Of a stretch of 64,000 bases of DNA, positions 43,160 to 52,961 are shown piece by piece. The stretch comes from Gallionellaceae bacterium (GTDB taxonomy: Bacteria; Pseudomonadota; Gammaproteobacteria; Burkholderiales; Gallionellaceae), in assembly GCA_030823955.1 (NCBI GenBank), contig JAVBYO010000014.1, positions 1-64,000 of the forward strand. The letters are read 5' to 3'. Position 1 is the stretch's first letter, and every line of letters starts with the position of its first letter. The position numbers and the translations under genes were made by a program. The notes under the pieces are model-generated. The model was given only the letters and a program-made list of their open reading frames with translations, made no database searches and was not told the origin of the DNA.

Positions 43160-44427
43160 AATCCGCGCCGGATGCCGTCGAGATCGCACCCGGCACGCAT
43201 TGGATCGGCGCGCTCGATCCCGGCTTGCGCGAATTCGACATCATCCTCAAGACAGCCAACGGCACCACCTACAATTCTTACTGTGTGCGCGGCAGCAGCG
43301 GTGTGGCCATCATCGACACGGTGAAACTGTCGCATGCCGGCGAATTCTTCGCCCGACTCGAACAGGTCGCGCGTTACGACGAGATCAGCACCATCGTGCT
43401 GAACCATCTGGAGCCGGATCACAGCGGTGCGTTACCCGAGCTGATGCGCCGGGCGCCGCAAGCCAAGTTGTATATCTCCACCAAAGCGCAGTTGATGCTG
43501 AAGGCGCTGGTGAAAGATACCGAACTTGATTACACCGTGGTACAGACGGGTGATACCGTGGATCTGGGTGAGCGCACGCTACACTTTTTCAGTACGCCGT
43601 TCCTGCATTGGCCGGACACGCAATGCACTTTGGTCGAGGAGCAGGGCATCCTGTTCAGCGGCGATGTGTTCGGCTGCCATTTCTGCGATGCGCGACTGTT
43701 CAACGATCAGGTGGGTGATTTCCGCTTCTCGTTTGAATACTACTACCAGCACATCATGCGTCCGTTCCGCGAGCATGTGCTGGAAGCACTCGAATTGCTT
43801 GAACCACTCGCGCTGAAACTCATCGCGCCAGCGCACGGCCCCATCCTGCGTGATGTGCCGCAAAGCTACGTGCAGCGTTACCGTCAGCTCGCATCGCCGC
43901 TGTTGGCCAACGAAGTGGGTGCTGACAACAAGTCGTTGCTGGTGTTCTACATCTCGTCTTATGGCAATACCGCACGGATGGCGCAAGCGGTCGCGGAAGG
44001 CGCCGAGACGGTGTCCGGCGTGCGCGTCTCGTTATATGACTTGCAGGCGATGGGTGATCTGCCTTTTGTTGATCTGATCGAGGAAGCCGACGGTATCGCC
44101 TTCGGTTCACCCACCATCAACGGTGATGCGGTGAAGCCGGTATGGGATCTGCTGTCGTCGCTGGTCGCCATCAAGGTGCGCGACAAGCTGGGTGCCGCTT
44201 TCGGTTCTTACGGGTGGAGCGGCGAAGCCATCAATATGATCGAAGACCGGCTACGCGGACTCAAGCTGCGCGTACCGATCAAGGGTGTGCGCGCAAGGCT
44301 GATTCCCACCGACGAGGAACTTGGCAAGTGCCACGATCTCGGCAAACAACTCGCCCAACACCTGACCGGCACCGTTGATCGCCGCGTCATTTCCATGTCT
44401 GAACTACTCGCTAGCAGCCATGTGTGA
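43156..44427 (+). CDS. Flavodiiron protein (FprA-type A flavoprotein)
   Basis: A 423-residue two-domain protein. The N-terminal metallo-beta-lactamase-like domain has the diiron ligands HLEPDHSG near residue 84, the GDVFGCHF Asp and the late APAHGPI His. The C-terminal flavodoxin domain begins at LLVFYISSYGNTARMAQAV (about 258). Such proteins reduce O2 to water or NO to N2O. Its place inside the nif operon suggests O2 removal around nitrogenase; no direct evidence. Confidence 0.92.
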   Translation: MKSAPDAVEIAPGTHWIGALDPGLREFDIILKTANGTTYNSYCVRGSSGVAIIDTVKLSHAGEFFARLEQVARYDEISTIVLNHLEPDHSGALPELMRRAPQAKLYISTKAQLMLKALVKDTELDYTVVQTGDTVDLGERTLHFFSTPFLHWPDTQCTLVEEQGILFSGDVFGCHFCDARLFNDQVGDFRFSFEYYYQHIMRPFREHVLEALELLEPLALKLIAPAHGPILRDVPQSYVQRYRQLASPLLANEVGADNKSLLVFYISSYGNTARMAQAVAEGAETVSGVRVSLYDLQAMGDLPFVDLIEEADGIAFGSPTINGDAVKPVWDLLSSLVAIKVRDKLGAAFGSYGWSGEAINMIEDRLRGLKLRVPIKGVRARLIPTDEELGKCHDLGKQLAQHLTGTVDRRVISMSELLASSHV

Positions 44428-44463
44428 AATTATAAAAAATTCGGGATTCAGCATGTCTGCTTT

Positions 44464-44530
44464 CCCTCACCCCAACCCTCTCCCGAGTGATGCCCCTCTC
44501 TCTAACTCTCTCCCGCAAGCGGGAGAAAGG
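44464..44530. repeat. CCCTCTCCC-type repeat within the nif cluster
   Basis: CCCTCACCCCAACCCTCTCCC, then the hairpin CTCTCCCGC-AAG-CGGGAGA, of the same type as at 40457. It lies in the 185-base gap between the flavodiiron and ferredoxin genes, which contains no other signal I can read. Confidence 0.7.
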
Positions 44531-44540
44531 ACGAACGTGA

Positions 44541-44897
<357 letters not shown>

Positions 44898-44972
44898 CCA
44901 ACAGCCCGTACGATGGGGCGGGCGCAGGAATACCCATCGATTTATCAACTCTAAACAACAGGAGCAATCGCA

Positions 44973-45332
44973 ATGCCTAACATCACTTTTTCCAGCCCGT
45001 TACACAAAGACAAGACCGTTTATGCCGTGGCCGGTAGCCATACCATGACCGTGTTGAAACTGGCCAAGGACAACCACATCCCCATCGATTTCGGCTGCGA
45101 GAACGGCGAGTGTTCAACTTGTCTGGTAAAAGTCACCAACCTCACCAACAAAGGTCCGATGGCAGGTCCGCTTACCGACCGCGAGATCAATGTGTTGAAG
45201 CAGGAAAACAAGATCACTGCGGCGCAGATCGAGGCGATGAAAGTAAACGACGTGATCACCACCGAATGGCGTCTGGCTTGCCAGATGGTGTTGCGCGACG
45301 AAGATCTGCTGATCGAATATCCCAGCAAGTAA
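44973..45332 (+). CDS. Shethna FeSII-type 2Fe-2S protein (nitrogenase protection)
   Basis: A 119-residue 2Fe-2S protein with CENGECSTC and RLACQ. Beyond the cluster it follows the Azotobacter FeSII (Shethna II) pattern: ITFSSPL at the start, YAVAG, CLVKVTNL, a long insert (GPLTDREINVLK) and a DEDLLIEY end. FeSII binds both nitrogenase components under oxygen stress and locks them in an inactive, protected complex. Its presence in the nifB operon supports that job. Confidence 0.82.
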   Translation: MPNITFSSPLHKDKTVYAVAGSHTMTVLKLAKDNHIPIDFGCENGECSTCLVKVTNLTNKGPMAGPLTDREINVLKQENKITAAQIEAMKVNDVITTEWRLACQMVLRDEDLLIEYPSK

Positions 45333-45355
45333 ACATCACCGTGCGTACCGGAACC

Positions 45356-45922
45356 ATGCAGAAACAGAGATCACCGGTGCAGCCGCAGGGGCTGTATGGG
45401 GAGTTGATGGCACATGCGGCCGGTTCGCCGAACGACGAGCTGTTCGCGCAGATGATCGCCAGCCAGATCGACGGCATCGGCGCGTTGCCACCGGGTCTCG
45501 GCCTGGCGGAGCAGGATTTCTCCGCCTTGCTGGCGCGGCACTTTCCCGGTGCCGAGCTGGTCATTCGCAATGCGGGACAGACGGAAGATCCGCGCGCACT
45601 GGAGCGGGACGATGTGCTCGCGCTACTGATTGAACATCGTGCTTACCGGGATAGTTCGGAGGCGTGGATGGCAGAGATCGTCACCGCGGCCTGTATGGCC
45701 AGCGACCATCTGTGGCAGGACCTCGGTCTGCGCTCGCGCGACTATCTCGGCAAGCTGATGACGCAGAACTTTCCCTCGCTGGCCGCGAAGAACGTGCATG
45801 ACATGAAGTGGAAGAAGTTCATCTACAAACAGTTGTGCGAGAAAGAAGGCATCAACGCCTGTCGTGCGCCGACGTGTGAATACTGTGCCGATTATCTGAA
45901 TTGTTTCGGCCCCGAAGAATAA
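45356..45922 (+). CDS. nifQ: NifQ, molybdenum donor for nitrogenase cofactor
   Basis: NifQ carries an Mo-Fe-S cluster to the FeMo-co assembly machinery. The C-terminal C-x4-C-x2-C-x5-C (CRAPTCEYCADYLNC) is the family signature, and DLGLRSRDYLGKLMTQNFPSLAAKNVHDMKWKKFIYK is typical NifQ. The start is either ATG 45356 or GTG 45341; the second would be nine bases from the FeSII stop. Confidence 0.93.
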   Translation: MQKQRSPVQPQGLYGELMAHAAGSPNDELFAQMIASQIDGIGALPPGLGLAEQDFSALLARHFPGAELVIRNAGQTEDPRALERDDVLALLIEHRAYRDSSEAWMAEIVTAACMASDHLWQDLGLRSRDYLGKLMTQNFPSLAAKNVHDMKWKKFIYKQLCEKEGINACRAPTCEYCADYLNCFGPEE

Positions 45923-45929
45923 GCGGCCC

Positions 45930-46808
45930 ATGCCTGTTACCGACCATGCCATCGCAGCCTATCTGGGATTAGCCATCGGTGATGCGCTGGGCTCCACGGT
46001 GGAGTTCATGACGCCGCGCGAGATCAAGGCGCAATACGGCCTTCACGACAAGCTCGTCGGCGGCGGGTGGCTGCATCTCAAGCCGGGACAGGTCACCGAT
46101 GACACCACCATGTCGCTCGCGCTGGGTGAGGCTATCCTCGCGCTGGGTGACGTGGATGCACTGGCGGCAGCGCGGGCCTTCGATGCCTGGATGCGCGCCA
46201 AGCCGGTGGACATCGGCAACACGGTGCGGCGCAACTTGTTGCAGTTCCGCAAGACCGGCCATCCGGAAGCCGCCTACTCCGACCACGACGCGGGCAATGG
46301 TGCGGCGATGCGTGTGTTGCCCGTGGCGCTGGCCACCTTCGGCCAGGCGGAAGCGGAGGTGCGTGCCGCATGCCGGGCACAGGCGCATGTCACCCACCAT
46401 TGCGCACTCTCCGATGCCGCATGTGAATGTCTGGTGTTCATGGTGCAGGATGCGATGCGGGGCGCGGACAAGAATTATTTGTTGCATAACCATGCGCATC
46501 CGCTTGCCGCCCGTCATCCTGAATTCAGGTTCCGTGCAGTAAAGCAGCAGAGCAATCCCAGCGGTTATGTTGCCGACACGCTGCAAGCCGTGTTCCAGAG
46601 TTTCTTCGATACCGATGATTTTCGCGATTGCCTGGTCGATGTGGTCAATCGCGGCGGCGATGCCGATACTACCGGGGCGATTGCCGGGATGTTGGCGGGT
46701 GCCTTATACGGGATGCGGGAGATTCCGGCGGAGTGGCTGAAGGATTTGGATGCACAGACAAGAGACCAGTGTGAGGCACAGGCGCGCAGTCTGTTTTCCG
46801 CTCACTAG
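45930..46808 (+). CDS. draG: ADP-ribosyl-[dinitrogen reductase] hydrolase DraG
   Basis: DraG removes ADP-ribose from NifH and so reactivates nitrogenase after ammonium or darkness switch-off. The 292-residue protein has the metal-binding motifs GDALGSTVEFM, TDDTTMSLAL and the C-terminal NRGGDADTTGAIAG. It follows nifQ by seven bases. The matching transferase gene draT is not in the window. Its end overlaps the convergent PAS gene by four bases. Confidence 0.92.
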   Translation: MPVTDHAIAAYLGLAIGDALGSTVEFMTPREIKAQYGLHDKLVGGGWLHLKPGQVTDDTTMSLALGEAILALGDVDALAAARAFDAWMRAKPVDIGNTVRRNLLQFRKTGHPEAAYSDHDAGNGAAMRVLPVALATFGQAEAEVRAACRAQAHVTHHCALSDAACECLVFMVQDAMRGADKNYLLHNHAHPLAARHPEFRFRAVKQQSNPSGYVADTLQAVFQSFFDTDDFRDCLVDVVNRGGDADTTGAIAGMLAGALYGMREIPAEWLKDLDAQTRDQCEAQARSLFSAH

Positions 46809-47323
46809 ATCGCCAGTACGAGTTCGTCGTAACTGAGGCCTTTCTCCTTCAAGATGTCATTCAGCAGCTTGGTCGAGGCGGCGACGGCGTTGGCGGCCCC
46901 GGCTTTGCGCTCTACATCCAGCATGGCTGCATAGACATCACGCATGATCTTCACTCCGCTGGCCTTGGGTTTGCGGCGCACGGAAAAGAAACCGGTGAGT
47001 TCGTTGGACAGATCGAACGTGGGCGTGACATTGGTGAACACCCAGTAGAAACTGCCATCCTTGTTCATGTTCTTCACGTAGGCGAAACATTCCTCGCGGC
47101 TCTTGATCTTGTCCCAGAGCAACTTGAACACCCCGCGCGGCATGTCCGGGTGACGGATGATGTTGTGCTGGCTGCCGATCAGTTCGGCCTCGCTGTAGCC
47201 GGAGAACTCGATAAAGATACGGTTGCCGTAGGTGATGCGGCCACTCATATCGGTGGTCGAAACGATGAAATCATCCTCGCGCATGGCGCGTTCGATGGCG
47301 GTCGGGGTGATGCCTCTCTTCAC
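46805..47323 (-). CDS. PAS-domain aerotaxis-type sensor (Aer-like), soluble
   Basis: A 172-residue protein with one PAS domain close to the FAD-binding PAS of Aer (FIVSTTDMSGRITYGNRIFIEFSGYSEAELIGSQHNIIRHPDMPRGVFKLLWDKI) and a short helical tail. No membrane or methyl-accepting region is present, unlike Aer. It lies 62 bases downstream of the CheW/Cache gene on the same strand, so the two may form an energy- or oxygen-taxis unit. Confidence 0.85.
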   Translation of the reverse strand: MKRGITPTAIERAMREDDFIVSTTDMSGRITYGNRIFIEFSGYSEAELIGSQHNIIRHPDMPRGVFKLLWDKIKSREECFAYVKNMNKDGSFYWVFTNVTPTFDLSNELTGFFSVRRKPKASGVKIMRDVYAAMLDVERKAGAANAVAASTKLLNDILKEKGLSYDELVLAI

Positions 47324-47385
47324 AAGTGTTCTCCAAAATCAATGTTGCGGTCTGTCTGCCGCGCGCCGTGACGGCACGGCGCGGC

Positions 47386-50013
47386 TTACTCGGTGATGTT
47401 CATGAATTTGCGCCGCAGGCGTTCCGGCGACAGGATCACGATCATTTCGCGCGAGCTCTTTCCTGCGGATGGCTTGACCAGGCTTTCTGCCAGGATGTTG
47501 CCGTTGGACAACATCGGTGAGACTTTTTCGATCCGCTCCAGCGGGATCTCGGGAATCTCGCCCAGCTCGTCCACCATCACGCCGATCAGCATGTCGTTCT
47601 TGCCACCCAGGCGCAGCACCACGATCTGCGGCTCGTGGCTGCTGCGGCGCTGGCTCTCTTTGTCCAGCATGCCCCACAGACCCACGACGGAGATGAGCTT
47701 GTCGTGGAACATGATGTAGCCGAGCAAGCTTTCTCCGGCCCCGGGAACACTGGTCAGTCCTTTGACATCGATGGACTCGACCACATATTCCGTCGGGATG
47801 CCCAGCCAGTGTTGTCCGACATAGAACGTCGCGATCTCTAGGCTTTCGCCGCCGGGACTGGTGGTCTGGGTCTCCGCGTTCTGCAGACGGCTGCGCACCG
47901 GCATCTGGTCCTTGTGCCCGTCCTGCCGGTATTCACCCAGTGGTACGAAGATCAATGCCACGACATCGTTGCGATAGGCATCGCGGGTGCCTTTATATTC
48001 GCGGTAGCCTTTGGACATACAGGCGCCCACCGCGTAGTAGTGCCCGTTGAATACCGCGATACCGGATCTTCTCTCGCCGCTACCGATGCGGAAGAAATGT
48101 TCTTCCAGCTCCAGCGTCATGCCCGGAGTGAGTTTGTCCATAGTGGAGGCGATGATGCGGCGCTCGCGGTCGGCGAATACGCCGAAACAGCCGGCGGGAA
48201 CTTCGCCGTTCTCGTTGTGCGGCAAGGCATCGTTGAGCATCGCCGCGAACTGCGGCGCGGCATCGAACACGATACCGATACCGCCGACGATGTTCTGTTC
48301 CACCGACTGGTCGCGTATCGCGGCAGCGTAGATGTAGGAATGCCGCTCCTGATACAGCGGGCTGGGCACGAAGTCGGAAACGGCATAACTCTGACTGTCG
48401 CTTAACGACAGAGTGCGCCGCACCCATTCTTCGCCCAGCACTTGGCCGCAGAATTCCTGATAGATGGCATTGGATACCGCCAGCGCGCGACCGCTATGGT
48501 CGAACACCACCAGATTGTCATATACGGTGTAGAGGCCGTTGATATGCACCAGCGTCTTGGCGATCTCGCGCAACGCTGCGGTATCGACCGGCGACTTGGA
48601 CAGGGCGCGCCGGAACACCGACGACAACGCCCACCAGCGCACGTCATTGGCGCGTTCGTACAGGTTGCGGTCCATGATGTCGATGGCCAATGCCGCCTGG
48701 AACTGGCTATCTTGCAGGATGCTGGAAACGACGGTCTGGTGCAGATTGCTGATCGACTGGTCGAACACGTCCTGTGTCTTCAGGCCGGTGTTGCTGATCT
48801 CCCACAGCAGGATCTTGGAGAACGCCGGATTCAGTGCTTTGTTGTCGCTCTTCTGGCTGACGTTGCCATTCCATACCGAGCGGTTCAGCGCGCGCTGGAT
48901 CTTGGCCGCGTGGCAGGGGATCTCGCGCAGGGCATCACTGAATAAACGCGGGTTGCTCATCACCGCAGCCAGCGCGTTTTCCGGGATGGCCGCTTCCTGT
49001 AGCCGGGTTTCTTCGTGATTGAAAGCATGATCCAGAGGCAGCATCACGTGCCCGTACCAGCCCGGCCCCATATAGCCCTGATAACCCTGGGTTGCGCGAG
49101 TCACCGACAGATAACGCCGTCCCGCGAAACGGGCCACACTCCAGTCCCGCTCCGGGTGATGACTGACCGTCGCACCCACCGGGATGTGGAAAGCATCGCT
49201 GCTGGCGATGACCGTGCCATGCTGGTCGAGCAACGTAACCACGCTCCAGTCTTCCGCCTCCACCAGATTGGAGAATATCCGCTCGGCCTCGTTGGCGAAA
49301 CGGAAACACAGACACAACACGCCCAGATTGTTCTGCCCGTCGGCGCTGGTGACGCGATAGGAATAGATCAGGCTGTTCGGTTGGGCCGGTTGCAGGTCGC
49401 TATGCCGGAAGGTCTCGACATAGGCATGGGTGCTGGTGAGTGATTCGGCGATGAGGGCATCGGTAGAGCGTTGTACCGGATTGTTTTCATCCAGTTGCAG
49501 CAACACGTTGCCGTCGACATCCAGCAGGATGATGTTGGCGTACACGGAATATTTCTGCACGTATTCGCGGAACTGTATCAGCAGGGATGCGTCGGATCTT
49601 TCCCGTTCCAGACGGGCTTCCTCGCCGATGACGCGGGATTTGAGCGGCGCGAAGCGGCTAAGATATGCGCGCACATCGTCGTCCATGGCCAGAAAGCCGA
49701 TGTCGGCGGTGCGCTCGAACAGGTTGCGCACCATGATGTCCACCGCCACTTGTGCCTTGGACTTCATCGCCAGCGTGGTCTTTTTGAGGGTCTCGCGCGC
49801 GAGCTGGTTGAGCAGGCTGCCGCTCAACTGTTGGAAAGCGATGCGGGTATCGGACATATCGGTGGCTGTGCCGGAAAGATGGCCGAGTAACGTCAGACTG
49901 TCCCATACCGATTGGAGCGCCTGCAATCGTTCGCGGTATTCCTCCGCTTTGCCCATTACCCGAATCACATCAACCAGTTCCTGATCGACTTCCATCCCCT
50001 CATACGTAGCCAT
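47386..50013 (-). CDS. Large cytoplasmic sensor with repeated Cache-like regions and a C-terminal CheW domain
   Basis: An 875-residue protein without signal peptide or membrane helix. It has two similar sensor-like halves (about 70-340 and 400-690; DLERTAD/DRNLYERANDVRWWALSS, NIILLDVDGNVLL, VVTLLDQHGTVIASSDAFHI) and a CheW domain (about 725-860: FYVGQHWLGIPTEYVVESIDVKGLTSVPG, LLGYIMFHDKLISVVGL). The CheW part would dock to CheA and a receptor array. Cache regions usually face the periplasm; a soluble arrangement is unusual. Its ligand is unknown. Confidence 0.75.
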   Translation of the reverse strand: MATYEGMEVDQELVDVIRVMGKAEEYRERLQALQSVWDSLTLLGHLSGTATDMSDTRIAFQQLSGSLLNQLARETLKKTTLAMKSKAQVAVDIMVRNLFERTADIGFLAMDDDVRAYLSRFAPLKSRVIGEEARLERERSDASLLIQFREYVQKYSVYANIILLDVDGNVLLQLDENNPVQRSTDALIAESLTSTHAYVETFRHSDLQPAQPNSLIYSYRVTSADGQNNLGVLCLCFRFANEAERIFSNLVEAEDWSVVTLLDQHGTVIASSDAFHIPVGATVSHHPERDWSVARFAGRRYLSVTRATQGYQGYMGPGWYGHVMLPLDHAFNHEETRLQEAAIPENALAAVMSNPRLFSDALREIPCHAAKIQRALNRSVWNGNVSQKSDNKALNPAFSKILLWEISNTGLKTQDVFDQSISNLHQTVVSSILQDSQFQAALAIDIMDRNLYERANDVRWWALSSVFRRALSKSPVDTAALREIAKTLVHINGLYTVYDNLVVFDHSGRALAVSNAIYQEFCGQVLGEEWVRRTLSLSDSQSYAVSDFVPSPLYQERHSYIYAAAIRDQSVEQNIVGGIGIVFDAAPQFAAMLNDALPHNENGEVPAGCFGVFADRERRIIASTMDKLTPGMTLELEEHFFRIGSGERRSGIAVFNGHYYAVGACMSKGYREYKGTRDAYRNDVVALIFVPLGEYRQDGHKDQMPVRSRLQNAETQTTSPGGESLEIATFYVGQHWLGIPTEYVVESIDVKGLTSVPGAGESLLGYIMFHDKLISVVGLWGMLDKESQRRSSHEPQIVVLRLGGKNDMLIGVMVDELGEIPEIPLERIEKVSPMLSNGNILAESLVKPSAGKSSREMIVILSPERLRRKFMNITE

Positions 50014-50488
50014 AGTTGCCCTCTCTGAGTTAGCCCCGGCCCACTTTCTGCAAGACCGATCTCATCAAGCGCGCAAGTTCTATGCCCGGAAGCCATGATG
50101 CTCTGATAAATATAAAAAATGCCAATAACGTATTGATAATAAATTGATAGTTTTTTGCTCGGGTGGTCGATAGAGAGCGTCGGAGAGGTATTAAGGGGAT
50201 GTTACAAAAGAAACAAACTCGCTCCCTGTGTAGGATAAGCACCACTCTATATCTTGATGATATTTATCGTGTTTATGGCTGTGTAGTGGTACAGATACAG
50301 GGGGATGTCAATATCGGAACAGGACAGAAAAAATAGCGCTATTCGCATTGATGAAGTGGCAGATGCTGGGTAGAATACATTCCGTGGGAAAAAAGACCAC
50401 AAAAATTGAGCTTCGATATCATGTCGGCATGGATGTGGAAACTCGGCCAGTCGAGCTCGCCGATTATTAACAATCAATAGGTTGAAAA
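50014..50488. other. Intergenic region, AT-rich, divergent promoters
   Basis: About 475 bases between the CheW/Cache gene and the barrel gene. AT-rich tracts (near 50101-50150 and 50252-50300) suit promoters on both sides, but no box can be named with confidence. No coding frame shows family features. Confidence 0.4.
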
Positions 50489-51076
50489 ATGATGAAGAAA
50501 AAACTGCTTGCGTTTGTTGTCTCCTCGGCGTTTGCGGCGCCTGTATTGGCTGCCGATGACAGTGGTCTGTATCTCGTCGGCCTGGTCGGCACTACGACCA
50601 ACATCAGCAATGTCGACAGCGGCCAATCTTTCGGCGGCTTCTTTGGTTATCGTTTTAACGAGGTCGCTGCGGTCGAAGCCGGCATGGTCTCGCTGGTCGA
50701 TAAAGCCAATTATCTGGTACCTCCAGTGGGTTATGGCGGCACCGGCACGTATACCTCTACCTCGCTGGCCGGTTCCGATCTTGCCGCCGTCCTCAGTCTG
50801 CCGGTGAGTGATTACTTCTCCGGCTTCCTGCGCCTCGGGTATGCTGGCATGGAAAGAACGGATAACCCTGCTCCGGCCGAAGTCGAGACCAAATGGTCGG
50901 GCTCGACCTACGGACTCGGGTTACAGTTCATGTTGCCGTATGATTTCGGCGTGGGTGGCGGCAAGATGCAGATTGGCTTCCGTGCCGGATACAACCTCTA
51001 TAATCTGAAGGATTCGACCGGAACATTGACTGCCTCACCGAGCAACGCCTATGTCGGCGGCGTGATCATGTTCTGA
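50489..51076 (+). CDS. Outer-membrane beta-barrel protein
   Basis: A 195-residue protein with a signal peptide (MMKKKLLAFVVSSAFAAPVLA), alternating hydrophobic/polar strands (SGLYLVGLVGTTT, GGFFGYRFNEVAAVEAGMV, LGLQFMLPYDFGVGG) and a terminal Phe, as expected for an 8-stranded OmpA/OmpW-type barrel. No specific function inferred. Confidence 0.83.
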   Translation: MMKKKLLAFVVSSAFAAPVLAADDSGLYLVGLVGTTTNISNVDSGQSFGGFFGYRFNEVAAVEAGMVSLVDKANYLVPPVGYGGTGTYTSTSLAGSDLAAVLSLPVSDYFSGFLRLGYAGMERTDNPAPAEVETKWSGSTYGLGLQFMLPYDFGVGGGKMQIGFRAGYNLYNLKDSTGTLTASPSNAYVGGVIMF

Positions 51077-51153
51077 TGCTGCCGGACATCGTTGTACGTT
51101 GATAAGCGGGGATGCTTACGGGCGTCCCCTGTTCTACCCCAGATCGGAAAAGC

Positions 51154-51837
51154 ATGATGGATCAGACTCCGCTGCTGCGCATCAAAGGCCTGACCCTGCA
51201 TTTCGATGAGGGAAGGACCAAGGCATTGAACGGGGTTGATCTGGAGGTGCGCGCAGGTGAGTTCGTCGCCATCGTCGGGCCCAGCGGCTCCGGCAAGTCT
51301 AGCCTGCTCAACGTCATCGGCACTTTGGACCAGCCCAGTTCCGGTGAGATATCTTTCCGCGCACAATCTTATGCGGAGCTCAAAGATAGTTCGCTGTTTC
51401 GCCGCGCGCACATCGGTTTCGTGTTCCAGTCGTTCCATCTCATCCCGACCCTGTCGGCGCTCGACAACGTGATCGTCGCCACCATCGGCTGTGACGGTGC
51501 GACCGGCGAACACCGGGCGCGCGCCACAGAGCTGTTGACGCAGTTGGGTTTGCGCGACCGGCTGGGCCATTTCCCCGGCAAGCTGTCCGGGGGAGAGCGG
51601 CAGCGAGTGGCCATCGCGCGCGCCTTGATCAACCGACCGGAGATGGTGCTGGCCGACGAGCCTACCGGCAGTCTGGATAGCGCCAACGCGGCACAGGTGC
51701 TGGATATGCTGACCGGCATCGTCAAACAACAGGGACTCACGCTGATCATGGTCACGCACGATGCCAGCGTCTCGGCGCGCGCCGACCGCATCATCCATAT
51801 GCGCGACGGCAGGATAGAACACGAGGTGACCGCATGA
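51154..51837 (+). CDS. ABC transporter ATP-binding protein (LolD/MacB-type)
   Basis: Walker A GPSGSGKSS, signature LSGGERQRVAIARAL, Walker B MVLADEPTGSLDS and MVTHD place it in the LolD/MacB family. ATGs at 51154 and 51157 fit; the open frame upstream shows no homology. With the permease (overlap four bases) and the LolA-like protein it forms a probable envelope export or lipoprotein transport system. Confidence 0.92.
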   Translation: MMDQTPLLRIKGLTLHFDEGRTKALNGVDLEVRAGEFVAIVGPSGSGKSSLLNVIGTLDQPSSGEISFRAQSYAELKDSSLFRRAHIGFVFQSFHLIPTLSALDNVIVATIGCDGATGEHRARATELLTQLGLRDRLGHFPGKLSGGERQRVAIARALINRPEMVLADEPTGSLDSANAAQVLDMLTGIVKQQGLTLIMVTHDASVSARADRIIHMRDGRIEHEVTA

Positions 51838-52961
51838 ACCTGTTCCGTTTTGCGCTGGACAATCTGTACCGTCGGCCTGCGCGCACCATGCTGACCGTGT
51901 CGGCCATTGCGCTCGGCATCGCCGCCGTGGTGGCGCTGACCAGCATCGCATGGGGATTCGAGGCGAGCTGGCAGAGAGCCAACGATGCGCGCGGCACCGA
52001 TCTGATCGTGACGCGGATGGCCAGCGAGAACACCATGCCGTCGCCGTTCCGTGCGGAACAGGTGCAGCAGGTAGTGAGCCAATTGCCGCATGTACAAGAG
52101 GTGGTCGGTCTGCTCAGCGAGATGCTGACCGTCAGTCAGGACGCGCCGCCGATGTTCGTGTTCGGCTGGGTGCATGGCAGCTATCTGTGGGAGCATCTGA
52201 AGTTGCAGGAGGGGCGCTGGCCGAACAAGTCCAACGAGCAGGTGGTCGTCATCGGTACACTCGCTGGCGAGATGTTGCACAAGAAGGTCGGCGACACAGT
52301 CGAGATCGAGGGACGCATATTCCCGGTGGTCGGCATATTCGAGAGCCCCGCACTGGTGGAGAACGGTGCGCTGATCCTGACGCTGGATCAGGCGCAGCAG
52401 GTTACCGATAAACCCGGCAAAGTGAACGTGCTGAACATCAAGGTGGACAGCGATACCGGCGAGGCCGACCTGGCGCGGATCAAGGAGCAGGTCAAGACGA
52501 GCCTGCCCGGTTTCATGGCGATCACGTCGGGAGAGCTGGTCAGCAAGAACGCGGTGGTACGCATCTCCAAGGCGATGAGTAATGCCACTATCCTTATCGC
52601 CGGGCTGGTCGGTGCCCTGGTGGTGTTCAACACCATGTTGATGAGCATCAACGAGCGCACACGCGAGATCGGCATCCTGCTGGCGCTGGGTTGGCAGCGC
52701 GCGACCATCATGAAGCTGATCGTCAGCGAGGCGATGATCCTGTCGCTGGTCGGCGGAGTGCTGGGCATCCTGCTGGGAGTCGGCATCGCCTGGGGCTTGG
52801 AACACATCGAGTTGATGCGCGGCAAGATCGACGCGATCTTCTCCGTGCCGTTCTTCTTCGCGGTGCTGGGGTTGTCGGTAGTGCTGGGGGTGAGCGGCGG
52901 TGCTTATCCCGCATTCAAAGCTTCGCGCTTGTTGCCGTCTTCCGCACTGAGGCAGGAATGA
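51834..52961 (+). CDS. ABC transporter permease, FtsX/MacB type
   Basis: A 375-residue protein with an N-terminal helix, a MacB-like periplasmic domain (about 45-260) and three C-terminal helices. NATILIAGLVGALVVFNTMLMSINERTREIGILLALGWQRATIMKLIVSEAMILSLVGGVLGILLG is the FtsX/MacB-type core. It overlaps both neighbours by four bases. Confidence 0.92.
   Translation: MNLFRFALDNLYRRPARTMLTVSAIALGIAAVVALTSIAWGFEASWQRANDARGTDLIVTRMASENTMPSPFRAEQVQQVVSQLPHVQEVVGLLSEMLTVSQDAPPMFVFGWVHGSYLWEHLKLQEGRWPNKSNEQVVVIGTLAGEMLHKKVGDTVEIEGRIFPVVGIFESPALVENGALILTLDQAQQVTDKPGKVNVLNIKVDSDTGEADLARIKEQVKTSLPGFMAITSGELVSKNAVVRISKAMSNATILIAGLVGALVVFNTMLMSINERTREIGILLALGWQRATIMKLIVSEAMILSLVGGVLGILLGVGIAWGLEHIELMRGKIDAIFSVPFFFAVLGLSVVLGVSGGAYPAFKASRLLPSSALRQE

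Noticed and set aside
50247-50477. Minus-strand 76-codon frame in the 50 kb gap
   Set aside because: No ribosome site, odd composition and no similarity; the region is better seen as promoter DNA.
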